50,248 bases of DNA from JAKLEX01 sp035327525 (lineage in GTDB: Bacteria > Patescibacteriota > Minisyncoccia > Phycocordibacterales > JAACPR01). Location: NCBI GenBank assembly GCA_035327525.1, contig DAOLDC010000001.1, positions 1-50,248 of the forward strand, read 5' to 3'. Position numbers and translations under genes: made by a program. Shown here piece by piece: positions 7,683-16,553 of this stretch. Every line of letters starts with the position of its first letter. Positions within the stretch are counted from its first letter, which is position 1. The notes beneath the pieces are model-generated. The model did no database searches. It was not told where the DNA came from and was given only the letters and a program-made list of their open reading frames with translations.

Positions 7683-10600
7683 ATGAAACTTAAATTATTT
7701 TTCTACATAGCATTTGTCGTTGTAATATTTTTTTCGACTACCAGTGATGCATTTGCCGCAACATACTATTGGGTTGGAACAGAAGGTGGTAATGTCAGTG
7801 TAAAAGAAAATTGGAATACCGCCGCAGCGGCTTGTAGTGGTACTGGTAACGCACCAAGCGTATTGACTGGTGATATATTTATATTTACCTCATCATGCAC
7901 AACTAGTCCATCTATAAATGCTAACTGGAATATTGCTGGACTAACAATGCAATCTGGATATTCTGGTACAATCAGTATCGGTTCTAATACACTGAATTCT
8001 ACCGGCTCAATAACTATTTCTGCTGGAACTTTTAATTTGAATTCTGGAACAATTATTTTTTCTGGGCAAACGACTAAAACACTAACAATAAGTGATCCAA
8101 GTTACTTTAATGCTGGAACTGGAACAGTTACCGTGAATGGAAGAAATATAACCTTCAATACTAATAATGTAGATTTTTACAATCTAACAACTAGTCAGGA
8201 AAGCGGGTCGTATTCACTTACAATCACATCAGGCACCAGTATTAATGTTTTGAATAATTTAGATCTCGGAGTTGGTGGAGTTGGTTTAGGAACAATAAAT
8301 GCCAAAGGAAACGTTTCGCATATTACTGGCAGTAGTACGACTAATACTGCTACTATTAATATTAACGGCACATCAGCACAATCAGTAGTTTTCAATGGTG
8401 GAACCGCGTCAAATGTAACAATAAATAATTCTAACGCAACTGTTGCATATAATGGTACTACAACTTTTCGTGCACTAACTATTAGTGCAATGTCTGGTTC
8501 TATCAATCTTGGTTCGCACAATATGTCTGTACAATCTCTGACACAATCAGCTGGTGGAATAAATGTGGGATCAGGAACATTTACATCCACTGGTGCCGTT
8601 AATATATCTGGTGGAACCTTTAACACAAGTGAAAATAATTCTGGAGATTTTATAGCAACTAGCACATTTACAATATCTGGCGGAACATTTCACACAACAT
8701 CTGGAAATAATACTTTTAATCACGACTTTACACAGTCAGGCGGAACAATTAATGCGTCGCTTGGTACAATTATCCTCACTGGAGCACATAGAACAATCGA
8801 TGTGTTGAATGATTTGGAGATAAACAATCTTACTATTTCACATATAATAAGTAACAATAGAACAATAGCTTCTGGGGACGTTTTGGTTGTTAATGGAAAT
8901 TTGATTCTTGATAGTGGCAGAGTCACAGGTAATATAACCGCAAAAGGTAATGTTACTGTAAACTCAAACTTTGTCTCAACCACAGGAACAGTTACATTAG
9001 AAAGTAATGGAACATCCGATGCAAAAAGCGCCATTTTTAATGGTGGAACGGCACCTGGTATGGTTTTTAATAATCCACACATTACCGCATCATTCACGGC
9101 CAGCTCGACGATAAATAGTATTACTATGTCCACTGGAACACTTAATATTAACTCACATAATTTAAGTGTTAATGCAGCATTTACACAATCTGGTGGTAAC
9201 TTCAATACCTCCGAAAATAATTCTGGAGATTTTTCTGTTACCGGAGTATTTACAATATCCGGCGGAACATTTCACACAACATCCGGAAATAATACCTTTA
9301 ATAATAATTTTATTCAAACAGGCGGAACAATTAATGCATTACTCGGAACTGTAACTTTTACTGGAGGAAGTAGTGTTGGTAGAAGTTTGGATATATTAGA
9401 AGTTATTGTGGTAAATAATTTAGTGATTAATCATGAAAATCAAGGCAGAAGAGAAACCGCTTCTGGAGACAAAATAATTGTAAATGGTAACGCAGCACTG
9501 ATTAGAGGAACATTATCCGGGATCGTTGAATTAAAAGGTGATTTAGTAATTGGTCCAGTATGGAATGGAACTAATGTTTTTAATACTGCAACATACAGTT
9601 TTGTTGGAACAAATCCGCAATCAATATCAAATTCATTATCAGATAGCTTTACATCAGGTCAGGTTACAATTAGTAATGGATCTGAAGTTTCTCTAACATC
9701 TAATGCAATAATTACAAATTTTAACATCGCAGATGGTGGTATATTTAATATTGGTCAATATAACTTCACATCAACTACTTTTGCAATAGATTCTGGTGGA
9801 ACACTTGTTTTGACTGGTGAGGGAACTGTTACAACCCCAACAATTGCATCTGGTAGTACAATCAGATATACCGGATCAGGTGATTTATTTATCAAACATT
9901 CATGGGAATATCAGAATTTAGAAATAGTTGGTAATTCTTCAAACACAGCATATTTTACTGCTGGCCAAACAGTAACAATATCTGGCAACACCACAATGCG
10001 TGGAGAAGCTGATTCGTTATTGCATCTAAGGTCTACGATTGAAGGTGAGCAATGGGGAATCAATCCTCAAGAAGACAGAGATATACAATATGTAAACGTA
10101 AAAGATTCTAATAATATAAATATAACTGTAATCGAGGCCACAGACAGTGAGGATGCTGGGAACAATATTGGATGGAATTTGAGTATTTTGGCACCACAAC
10201 TGATCAGAATTACTGCGTCTGGTAGACATGTGACAAATATCAGTTTGGAATCTGGCGATATAGTCGATCAATATATTGGTGGCGTTTTCAGTCTTTTTCA
10301 AGAAGATGGAGCAAGTACCATCGAGTCGATTACACTTACTCAGGTTGGTAGTTTGAGTGGTGAATATTTGAGTGATATAAAAATTGAATATTTCGAAATT
10401 GGTGGTTCGGATTTTTGCGCTACAGAAGTTCCGGAAGGGACAAGTACATTTGGAACACTAGGTGGTGTTGTGGGTGCGCAAAATATTATGGAAATAACAA
10501 CTGCTGAGCCACTGGAGTTTGGCAACAATAATAGATTGTGCTTTTATATTTTTTATTCAATAGAAACAGGCACAGAACCAGACATTTTCTTTGCCGGCAA

Positions 10601-11003
10601 ATCTATCAAATTCCAAATTACTGATGCTGATAGTATTGTGTTAGTTGGTGAAGAGGAGGAGCTACCAGAAATCAGTCTAGGTTCAACACCATTATCAATC
10701 CCAGGATTTACAATAATTTCACAATCTGGAGTCAGCACACTAACGCTGAGAAATAGTGAAGGCGTCACAATATTTTTTGTCGATGAAGGTGTTTTGTATC
10801 GACAAAATAATAGTAATGAAAAAAGACGCATCACCTCAAAAGATATTGTTGTTGACGCGGTAGTTTTCAAACATCTCAATAGTTCCAAACCAGACGAGCC
10901 AGCAAATATTCAAATCGAATTATTATTGAGTCACAGAAACACAAATTATTCTGGTGCACCAATTAGACAATACTTCAAGACAACTGTTACAATGAGGAGG
11001 TAA
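7683..11003 (+). CDS. Secreted 1106-residue repeat protein with pseudopilin-like C-terminal domain
   Basis: A secretory signal peptide (basic MKLK, hydrophobic 5-18, cleavage after AFA at about residue 25) opens the protein. Residues about 27-800 are low-complexity Ser/Thr/Asn/Gly-rich repeats of the type SGGTFNTS and TISGGTFHTTSGNN, alternating with short beta-strand patterns; this predicts a long beta-helix like those of autotransporter adhesins. One stretch of about 57 residues is duplicated (8612-8782 and 9194-9364). A different region, about 837-995, contains two or three Cys and resembles a repeat domain I associate with Patescibacteria surface proteins. The last ~105 residues (TLTLRNSEGVTIFF, ITSKDIVVDAVVFKHL, QYFKTTVTMRR) look like the C-terminal half of PilW/GspJ-type minor pseudopilins, without the pilin N-terminal helix. 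A pilin-like gene and pilM follow directly. I infer a cell-surface adhesin linked to a pilus; the exact function is unknown. Confidence 0.8.
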   Translation: MKLKLFFYIAFVVVIFFSTTSDAFAATYYWVGTEGGNVSVKENWNTAAAACSGTGNAPSVLTGDIFIFTSSCTTSPSINANWNIAGLTMQSGYSGTISIGSNTLNSTGSITISAGTFNLNSGTIIFSGQTTKTLTISDPSYFNAGTGTVTVNGRNITFNTNNVDFYNLTTSQESGSYSLTITSGTSINVLNNLDLGVGGVGLGTINAKGNVSHITGSSTTNTATININGTSAQSVVFNGGTASNVTINNSNATVAYNGTTTFRALTISAMSGSINLGSHNMSVQSLTQSAGGINVGSGTFTSTGAVNISGGTFNTSENNSGDFIATSTFTISGGTFHTTSGNNTFNHDFTQSGGTINASLGTIILTGAHRTIDVLNDLEINNLTISHIISNNRTIASGDVLVVNGNLILDSGRVTGNITAKGNVTVNSNFVSTTGTVTLESNGTSDAKSAIFNGGTAPGMVFNNPHITASFTASSTINSITMSTGTLNINSHNLSVNAAFTQSGGNFNTSENNSGDFSVTGVFTISGGTFHTTSGNNTFNNNFIQTGGTINALLGTVTFTGGSSVGRSLDILEVIVVNNLVINHENQGRRETASGDKIIVNGNAALIRGTLSGIVELKGDLVIGPVWNGTNVFNTATYSFVGTNPQSISNSLSDSFTSGQVTISNGSEVSLTSNAIITNFNIADGGIFNIGQYNFTSTTFAIDSGGTLVLTGEGTVTTPTIASGSTIRYTGSGDLFIKHSWEYQNLEIVGNSSNTAYFTAGQTVTISGNTTMRGEADSLLHLRSTIEGEQWGINPQEDRDIQYVNVKDSNNINITVIEATDSEDAGNNIGWNLSILAPQLIRITASGRHVTNISLESGDIVDQYIGGVFSLFQEDGASTIESITLTQVGSLSGEYLSDIKIEYFEIGGSDFCATEVPEGTSTFGTLGGVVGAQNIMEITTAEPLEFGNNNRLCFYIFYSIETGTEPDIFFAGKSIKFQITDADSIVLVGEEEELPEISLGSTPLSIPGFTIISQSGVSTLTLRNSEGVTIFFVDEGVLYRQNNSNEKRRITSKDIVVDAVVFKHLNSSKPDEPANIQIELLLSHRNTNYSGAPIRQYFKTTVTMRR
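8612..8782 (+). repeat. Intragenic direct repeat, copy 1
   Basis: Matches 9194-9364 at an offset of 582 bases (194 codons) with the reading frame kept. Shared blocks include GAAAATAATTCTGGAGATTT and GGCGGAACATTTCACACAAC. Confidence 0.8.
9194..9364 (+). repeat. Intragenic direct repeat, copy 2
   Basis: Second copy of 8612-8782. The copies diverge mainly in the middle (after GGAGATTTT) and at third codon positions, so the duplication is not brand new. Confidence 0.8.
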
Positions 11004-11008
11004 AAAAT

Positions 11009-11434
11009 ATGTCAAAAAATAGTTCAAAAAACAAAAGAGGTTTTGTGGCACTAACATCTGTTATTCTGATCAACGCAGTGCTACTTTTTGTTGTTAGTAG
11101 TATCTCTTTTCAGACAATAGATGAGGGTCAAGTCACAACTGCCCACGAACAATCGCTAAAATCTCGTTATGTGGCGAATGCCTGTGCAGAATATGCACTA
11201 ATGCAGATTGCTAATGATTCTGAATCTATTGCCACAGATGCTGAAGTCGATTCTGATGAGTTGGATGGTAATAATTGTACTTATAGTATTTCAGGAAATT
11301 ATCCAAACAAGACAATAGAAATTACAAGTTCTGTCGGTCAAAATAATTTTACCTCAAAAATCCAGATAGTTGTCACAACAACAATACCATTTATTGAAAT
11401 TGCTTCTTGGAACAATTTTTCTACAGATTTTTAA
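11009..11434 (+). CDS. PilX/GspK-like minor pilin
   Basis: 141 residues. A short basic leader ending KNKRG is followed by FVALTSVILINAVLLFVVSS and then a polar helix with ANACAEYALMQIAN, which matches the PilX/GspK N-terminal pattern (leader, Gly-Phe cleavage point, hydrophobic helix, amphipathic helix with a Cys-Ala-Glu motif). Thr rather than Glu stands at position 5 of the mature protein; minor pilins of the GspK type also lack Glu5. The remaining ~80 residues form a small variable head with one more Cys (NCTYSIS). It has one of the only clear ribosome binding sites in the window (GAGGAGG, about nine bases upstream), overlapping the end of the surface protein gene, so the two are coupled. 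Confidence 0.7.
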   Translation: MSKNSSKNKRGFVALTSVILINAVLLFVVSSISFQTIDEGQVTTAHEQSLKSRYVANACAEYALMQIANDSESIATDAEVDSDELDGNNCTYSISGNYPNKTIEITSSVGQNNFTSKIQIVVTTTIPFIEIASWNNFSTDF

Positions 11435-11462
11435 TAAAAAGATAGTCACACTAATGATTTTT

Positions 11463-11471
11463 TGCTAAAAT
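11463..11471 (+). promoter_or_regulatory. Extended -10 promoter (TGC TAAAAT) before pilM
   Basis: TGC TAAAAT; the pilM ATG (11483) is 11 bases after the hexamer. It may give pilM a start independent of the two genes upstream. Confidence 0.45.
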
Positions 11472-11482
11472 AAATAAATATT

Positions 11483-12838
11483 ATGCAACAGGACAAAAAA
11501 ACAGATTTATCTCACAAAACAGAATTATCTGAAATAAAATCAGTAAATAAAAAAATGCCCGCGTTAACAAAATCAGAAACACCAAAATTCAAAAGCCCAT
11601 TCGACACTTTTTTTCGAAAGAGAATTGATACTGCCTTTGGAATTGATATTTCTGATAGTTCCATAGAATTGATGGAATTCAAGGCGTTTTTTTCACACAA
11701 ACCTAGATCTTATTCCAGAGTACATTTGGAAAAAGGAATTGTCGAAAAAGGCAAAATTCTCGAAAAAGATATTCTAGAGCAAAAACTAAAAATACTATTA
11801 CAAAGTGCAAAACCAAAAAAAGTTTCGACAAATAGAGTAATTATGTCACTACCCGAGGCACAAGTTTTTACCTGGAGTACTGCTATCAATAAATCTATAT
11901 CTGGAGACGAACTAAAAAACAAAATTTTCGAAGAGGCAAAAAAGTTTATTCCTCTTGATTTCAAAAAAATATATTGGGATTATGTTACATACCAAATTCC
12001 AAAAAAAGATTTACAATATGTTACCTTTGTTGGAATTAGTCAGGATGTACTGAATGATTATGTTGAGGTTGCACACAGACTTGGTTTGGAAATAGTTGAT
12101 TTTTCTCTTGTTTCTATGTGTTTAGGAAAAGTTTTTTTGCCGCCAATAGAAAAAGATACTCATGTTATTTTGGACATCGGAGGAGAAAAGAGCAATATTA
12201 CAATTTTTGAGGGAAATACATTATTAAAATTATCCGCAACTATTCCTGTCGCTGGTTACATGTTCAATAAAGAAATTTCACAAGGTATGGGAATAACAGA
12301 ACTGGAAGCAGAGGAAATGAAAATCAAATTTGGTACAGGAGAAGGCGCTCCAGCACAATATACAGAGTCAATCAATAAAATTCTGAAAAAACTTATAGAC
12401 GAAGTCAAAAAAAGTATCAAATACTACGAGGACAATTCCGGTGAAACTGTAGATGCAATATATTTGACCGGTGGTAGCTCAATGCTAATTGGTTTGAATT
12501 CTTATATAGAAAACGCTACTGGTATCAAAATCAAGCAAATGAATAGCTTGCCATTTATTTCAAAAAGCAGTGTTTTTGAAAAAGAAATTAATTTGAATTT
12601 ATTTATGAATGCAGTTGGATTAGCGCTCCTTGGAATTACAAAAAATTCAAATGCAATTTCATTCCGAAAAAAAATATTAATTGGAGATAACAAAAAAAGT
12701 TTTTTCCAAATTATCAAAACTGGAAATTTTGATAAGCAAAAAATGATTTTTTCTTACACACACGTTGTCTACGGTAGTTTGACATTGCTTGTAATTATTT
12801 TGATAACAATTTTCACTTTGATGTGGTTGGAGTTGTAA
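11483..12838 (+). CDS. pilM: Type IV pilus assembly protein PilM with C-terminal membrane anchor
   Basis: 451 residues with the FtsA/PilM actin-like ATPase fold. A charged N-terminal tail (1-48) precedes the first phosphate motif FGIDISDSSIELMEF (about 53-67). Later come KKFIPLDFKKIYWDY, the second phosphate motif HVILDIGGEKSNITIFEG, and the adenosine motif AIYLTGGSSMLIGL. PilM couples the cytoplasmic pilus motor to PilN in the inner membrane. Here the protein continues past the normal end into a basic linker and a hydrophobic helix (about 424-449, HVVYGSLTLLVIILITIF). Standard PilM is soluble; the tail resembles the start of PilN, so this may be a shortened PilM-PilN fusion or a self-anchoring PilM. 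No other pilus motor genes are in the window. Confidence 0.85.
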   Translation: MQQDKKTDLSHKTELSEIKSVNKKMPALTKSETPKFKSPFDTFFRKRIDTAFGIDISDSSIELMEFKAFFSHKPRSYSRVHLEKGIVEKGKILEKDILEQKLKILLQSAKPKKVSTNRVIMSLPEAQVFTWSTAINKSISGDELKNKIFEEAKKFIPLDFKKIYWDYVTYQIPKKDLQYVTFVGISQDVLNDYVEVAHRLGLEIVDFSLVSMCLGKVFLPPIEKDTHVILDIGGEKSNITIFEGNTLLKLSATIPVAGYMFNKEISQGMGITELEAEEMKIKFGTGEGAPAQYTESINKILKKLIDEVKKSIKYYEDNSGETVDAIYLTGGSSMLIGLNSYIENATGIKIKQMNSLPFISKSSVFEKEINLNLFMNAVGLALLGITKNSNAISFRKKILIGDNKKSFFQIIKTGNFDKQKMIFSYTHVVYGSLTLLVIILITIFTLMWLEL

Positions 12839-12861
12839 TTTTGCCGTTTTTTCGGTATCTT
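12833..12861 (+). promoter_or_regulatory. Promoter of ychF
   Basis: TTGTAA (12833-12838), 17-base spacer, TATCTT (12856-12861) preceded by CGG. The ATG at 12870 is eight bases after the hexamer, predicting a leaderless transcript. Confidence 0.5.
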
Positions 12862-12869
12862 TATGTAAT

Positions 12870-13976
12870 ATGTCACTATCAATCGGAATCGTCGGCCTAC
12901 CAAACGTAGGGAAATCTACTTTATTTAACGCTCTTACAAAAAAATCTGTTTCAGCAGAGAATTATCCTTTTTGCACCATTGATCCATCTGTTGGTGTAGT
13001 TGCTGTTCCGGATTCCAGATTGTACAAATTATCAGAGATGTCAAAATCAGAAAAGACAATCCCAGCAATCGTCGAATTTACAGATATTGCGGGACTAGTA
13101 AAAGGCGCTTCTGCCGGAGAAGGACTTGGCAACAAATTTCTGTCACATATTCGTGAAGTTGATGCAATAGCCGAAGTCATTAGAATTTTTGAGGACGACA
13201 ACATTGTACATGTTCATGGAAAAATCGATCCACTGTCTGATGTTGAAGTTATAAATTTGGAACTCATTCTTGCTGATAGAGAAACAGTTTCAAAAAGATT
13301 GCAAAGTGTCAGCAGAGATGCTCGAACTGGAAAAAAAGAATTTGTACTGGAAAAAGAAGCATTGGAAAAAATCGACAAAGCACTCGAATCTGGAAAATTG
13401 GCAAATACAGTCGAATTGTCAGAGGAAGAAAATTCTGTAATTGATGGATTGCATCTATTATCACGAAAACCAATTTTGTATGTTCTGAACAAAAAAGCTG
13501 GTGGAAAAAATCTTGATGAATCAGACGATGCAGAAAAAAAAGCTCAATATCAAAAAATTCTGAACTTTTTTGATGAAACAGGATCAAATTATGTAATAGT
13601 TGATGCAAATTTCGAATCTGAAATAAAGGATTTGAATGATTCAGAAAAAATCGAATTTCGTAATGATGGTGGAGTGAGCTACAGCATTGATGAATTAATA
13701 AAAAAAGGCTATGAAACATTGGATTTGATAACTTATTTTACAACAGGAGAAAAAGAAACTCGCGCATGGACAACAAAAAGGAATTCAACAGCACCCGTCG
13801 CTGGTCGAGCCATTCACTCCGATTTTCAAGAAAAATTTATTCGAGCAGAAGTTATACATTGTGATGAGTTGTTATCATTTGGTTCATATCATGCCGCTAG
13901 AGAAAAAGGCAAAGCTAGAACAGAAGGAAAAGAATATATTGTAAAAGACGGCGATGTAATAGAGTTTAAAATTTAG
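12870..13976 (+). CDS. ychF: Ribosome-binding ATPase YchF (Obg-related)
   Basis: 368 residues, full length for the family. The P-loop GLPNVGKSTLFNAL lies at residues 8-21, with switch region NYPFCTIDPSVGVV, G3 motif DIAGLVKGASAGEGLGNKFL and a coiled-coil insertion around 130-180. The usual NKxD of GTPases is replaced by YVLNKKAG, consistent with the ATP preference of YchF. A C-terminal TGS domain carries YETLDLITYFTTGEKETRAW and ends in GKARTEGKEYIVKDGDVIEF. The protein binds ribosomes and is linked to stress responses. leuS follows after 20 bases with its own -10. Confidence 0.97.
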   Translation: MSLSIGIVGLPNVGKSTLFNALTKKSVSAENYPFCTIDPSVGVVAVPDSRLYKLSEMSKSEKTIPAIVEFTDIAGLVKGASAGEGLGNKFLSHIREVDAIAEVIRIFEDDNIVHVHGKIDPLSDVEVINLELILADRETVSKRLQSVSRDARTGKKEFVLEKEALEKIDKALESGKLANTVELSEEENSVIDGLHLLSRKPILYVLNKKAGGKNLDESDDAEKKAQYQKILNFFDETGSNYVIVDANFESEIKDLNDSEKIEFRNDGGVSYSIDELIKKGYETLDLITYFTTGEKETRAWTTKRNSTAPVAGRAIHSDFQEKFIRAEVIHCDELLSFGSYHAAREKGKARTEGKEYIVKDGDVIEFKI

Positions 13977-13979
13977 AAT

Positions 13980-13988
13980 TGTTATAAT
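13980..13988 (+). promoter_or_regulatory. Extended -10 promoter (TGT TATAAT) of leuS
   Basis: TGT TATAAT overlaps the region just past the ychF stop; the leuS ATG (13997) is eight bases after the hexamer. Confidence 0.6.
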
Positions 13989-13996
13989 TATAAAAA

Positions 13997-16459
13997 ATGA
14001 AAGATCACTATGATCACAAAAAAATAGAAGCGAAATGGGCAACCACTTGGCAGAAAAACAAAACATTCAAAACCGCAGACTCTGTTTCTGGAAAAGATAA
14101 TGAATTTATTCTTGTTGAATTTCCATATCCGTCTGGTGATTTGCATGTTGGTCACTGGTACGCATTTGCTGTTACAGATATTTATGCAAAATTTCGTAGA
14201 TTAAACGGCAAAAATGTTTTGTTTCCGATTGGATTTGATTCATTTGGATTACCAGCCGAGAACGCTGCCATAAAAAGAGGATTAGATCCAAAAAAATGGA
14301 CATATTCAAATATTGAATCAATGAAAAAACAGATGATTTCAATGGGCGCATCTTTTGACTGGGATAGACAAGTAACAACTTCCGACACAGAATATTACAA
14401 ATGGACTCAGTGGATTTTTACAAAAATGTTTGAAAAAAACCTTGCTTACAAGAAAAAAGCATTAGTGAATTGGGATCCTATCGACAAAACTGTTTTGGCA
14501 AACGAACAGGTTATGCCTGATGGAACAGCCGAACGGTCTGGTGCAAAAGTAGAAAAAAAAGAAATAGAGCAGTGGTTTCTAAAAATAACAAATTATGCAG
14601 ACAGACTTGTTGATGATTTAGAGAATTTGGATTGGCCAAAAGAAATAAAGGAAATGCAAAAGAACTGGATCGGTCGTAGTAGTGGTGTTCAAATTTCTTT
14701 CAAAATAAAAAATTCTTCAGAAAAAATTGATGTTTTCACAACCAGAATTGATACAATTTTTGGTGTTTCGTATTTGGTTTTGGCGCCAGAAAATCCGTTA
14801 GTAGAAATTTTGATAAAAAATCAATCAAATTCATCAAGCGTGTCAAATTCATCGAGTGCGTCTATCGTATCTAATTCCGCCGAAATTTTGAAATATATAA
14901 AAGACGCAAAAAACAAAGACGAAATAGACAGGACTTCCTTATCAAAAGACAAAACTGGCATAAAAATAGAAGGAGTTTTTGCTATCAATCCAGTCAATAA
15001 TGAGGAAATTCCGATTTTTGTTGCGGACTATGTTTTGGGAAATTACGGAACCGGTGCAGTTATGGCAGTTCCGGCACATGATGAAAGAGATTATGATTTT
15101 GCCAAAAAATTTGATCTACCAATAAGATGTGTTATTTCTCCAAATCAAACTGATACAGAAAATTTACCGCAATCAGAAAATTTTTGTTACACAGAAAAGG
15201 GTATTTTGATAAATTCAGGAAAATTCGACGGAATGGATTCTGATATTGCAATAAAAGAAATTACAAAAGAAATCAGTGGGGAATTCAGAAAAACCTACAA
15301 ATTACGCGATTGGTCAGTTGGCCGACAGAGATATTGGGGTTGTCCTGTACCAATTGTTTATGACCCAAATGGCAAACCTCATGTAATTGAAGAAAAATAT
15401 TTGCCATGGGAATTACCAGAGGATGTTGATCATACTCCGACTGGTGTATCACCACTTGCAAAATCAAAAGAACTATTAGAAAGAACAGAAAAAATCTTTG
15501 GAAAAGGTTGGACACCAGAACATGAAACCTTGGATACTTTTATCGACTCATCATGGTATTTTATTCGATATCTAGATCCAAAAAATTCAGAATCTTTGGC
15601 AGATATAGAAAAAATAAAAAATTGGTTGCCAATAAGTTTTTATTCCGGCGGAGCGGAACACACAACACTTCACTTATTGTATTCTAGATTTTTCTATAAG
15701 TTTTTGTATGACATTGGAATTGTTCCACAGTCAGAACCATACAAAAGAAGGTTGAACAGGGCATTAATTCTGGGACCAGATGGAAACAAGATGAGTAAGT
15801 CAAAAGGTAATGTTATTAATCCCGATGAAATCGTTGATAGGTTGGGTGCTGACACAGTCAGAACATATTTGGCATTTATTGGTCCATACAATGAATCTGG
15901 TTCATATCCTTGGGATACTAACGGGGTAGTTGGGGTTAGAAGATTTTTGGAGAGAGTTTTTAATTTATCAGATAATTTACATAATATATCAGACGAAAAT
16001 GTTAGGGTTGAAATTAATAAATTAATTCAAAAAGCCACAAAAGATTATAATGCTCTAAAAATAAATACTGTTGTTGCGGGAATGATGGGATTTATTAATC
16101 TTGTCGAAAAAAATAAAATTTCTAAAAAAGATTTTGAGACTTTTTTGATAATTTTGTCATCATGCGCACCACATTTATCAGAAGAAATCTGGCAAAAAAT
16201 TGGAAACACTGATTCAATTATGAATCAATCATGGCCAGTATTTGATGAAAAACTATTAGAGAATCAGCGGATAATTATTGGTGTCCAAATAAACGGAAAA
16301 GTTCGCGGAGAAATTGCGGTTTCAAATGAGGATTTGGAAGATGATATCAAGGAAAGGGTATTACATCTACCAGAAATAGTAAAATGGTCAAATGATAAAA
16401 AAGTCAAAAAAGTCATATATATCAAGGGTAAAATAGTTAATGTTGTTTTGGCGGATTAA
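13997..16459 (+). CDS. leuS: Leucyl-tRNA synthetase
   Basis: 820 residues, class I synthetase that charges tRNA-Leu. The opening HYDHKKIEAKWATTWQ leads to PYPSGDLHVGHWYAF (HIGH motif at residues 50-53). The CP1 editing domain has TTRIDTIFGVSYLVLAPENP and the catalytic-region block PAHDERDYDFAKKF. DSSWYFIRYLDP and the signature KMSKSKGNV (KMSKS at 598-602) follow, with the anticodon-binding domain and a C-terminal VQINGKVRGEI. A Ser/Asn-rich tandem expansion of roughly 18 residues sits inside the editing domain (nt 14825-14878), between ENPLVEILI and the conserved part. The start follows an extended -10 by eight bases. Confidence 0.98.
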   Translation: MKDHYDHKKIEAKWATTWQKNKTFKTADSVSGKDNEFILVEFPYPSGDLHVGHWYAFAVTDIYAKFRRLNGKNVLFPIGFDSFGLPAENAAIKRGLDPKKWTYSNIESMKKQMISMGASFDWDRQVTTSDTEYYKWTQWIFTKMFEKNLAYKKKALVNWDPIDKTVLANEQVMPDGTAERSGAKVEKKEIEQWFLKITNYADRLVDDLENLDWPKEIKEMQKNWIGRSSGVQISFKIKNSSEKIDVFTTRIDTIFGVSYLVLAPENPLVEILIKNQSNSSSVSNSSSASIVSNSAEILKYIKDAKNKDEIDRTSLSKDKTGIKIEGVFAINPVNNEEIPIFVADYVLGNYGTGAVMAVPAHDERDYDFAKKFDLPIRCVISPNQTDTENLPQSENFCYTEKGILINSGKFDGMDSDIAIKEITKEISGEFRKTYKLRDWSVGRQRYWGCPVPIVYDPNGKPHVIEEKYLPWELPEDVDHTPTGVSPLAKSKELLERTEKIFGKGWTPEHETLDTFIDSSWYFIRYLDPKNSESLADIEKIKNWLPISFYSGGAEHTTLHLLYSRFFYKFLYDIGIVPQSEPYKRRLNRALILGPDGNKMSKSKGNVINPDEIVDRLGADTVRTYLAFIGPYNESGSYPWDTNGVVGVRRFLERVFNLSDNLHNISDENVRVEINKLIQKATKDYNALKINTVVAGMMGFINLVEKNKISKKDFETFLIILSSCAPHLSEEIWQKIGNTDSIMNQSWPVFDEKLLENQRIIIGVQINGKVRGEIAVSNEDLEDDIKERVLHLPEIVKWSNDKKVKKVIYIKGKIVNVVLAD
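14825..14860 (+). repeat. 18-bp tandem repeat inside leuS
   Basis: Two consecutive 18-base units beginning TCAAATTCATC (14825-14842 and 14843-14860) encode SNSSSV and SNSSSA; a decayed third unit follows (SIVSNS). Like the repeat in the helicase gene, it keeps frame and adds Ser/Asn residues within a conserved enzyme. Confidence 0.8.
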
Positions 16460-16462
16460 CTA

Positions 16463-16491
16463 TTGACAACCTATTAACCAAGTGCTATCCT
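16463..16491 (+). promoter_or_regulatory. Promoter of the sigma4/HARE-HTH gene
   Basis: Perfect -35 TTGACA (16463-16468), 17-base spacer ending TGC, and TATCCT (16486-16491). It leaves a leader of about 55 bases before the ATG at 16554, one of the longer leaders in the window. No clear ribosome binding site or hairpin is visible in it. Confidence 0.75.
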
Positions 16492-16553
16492 ATTTGAAGC
16501 AATTGAAATAGATATTCGTTATTTATTAACGCTTTCAATTATAAAAATATAAA

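Noticed and set aside
8195..9205. Two long minus-strand open frames (about 156 and 161 residues) opposite the surface protein gene
   Set aside because: They arise because the repeated ACA/GGA/AAT-rich codons of the plus strand contain few reverse stops; no promoter, no start context and no recognisable domain.
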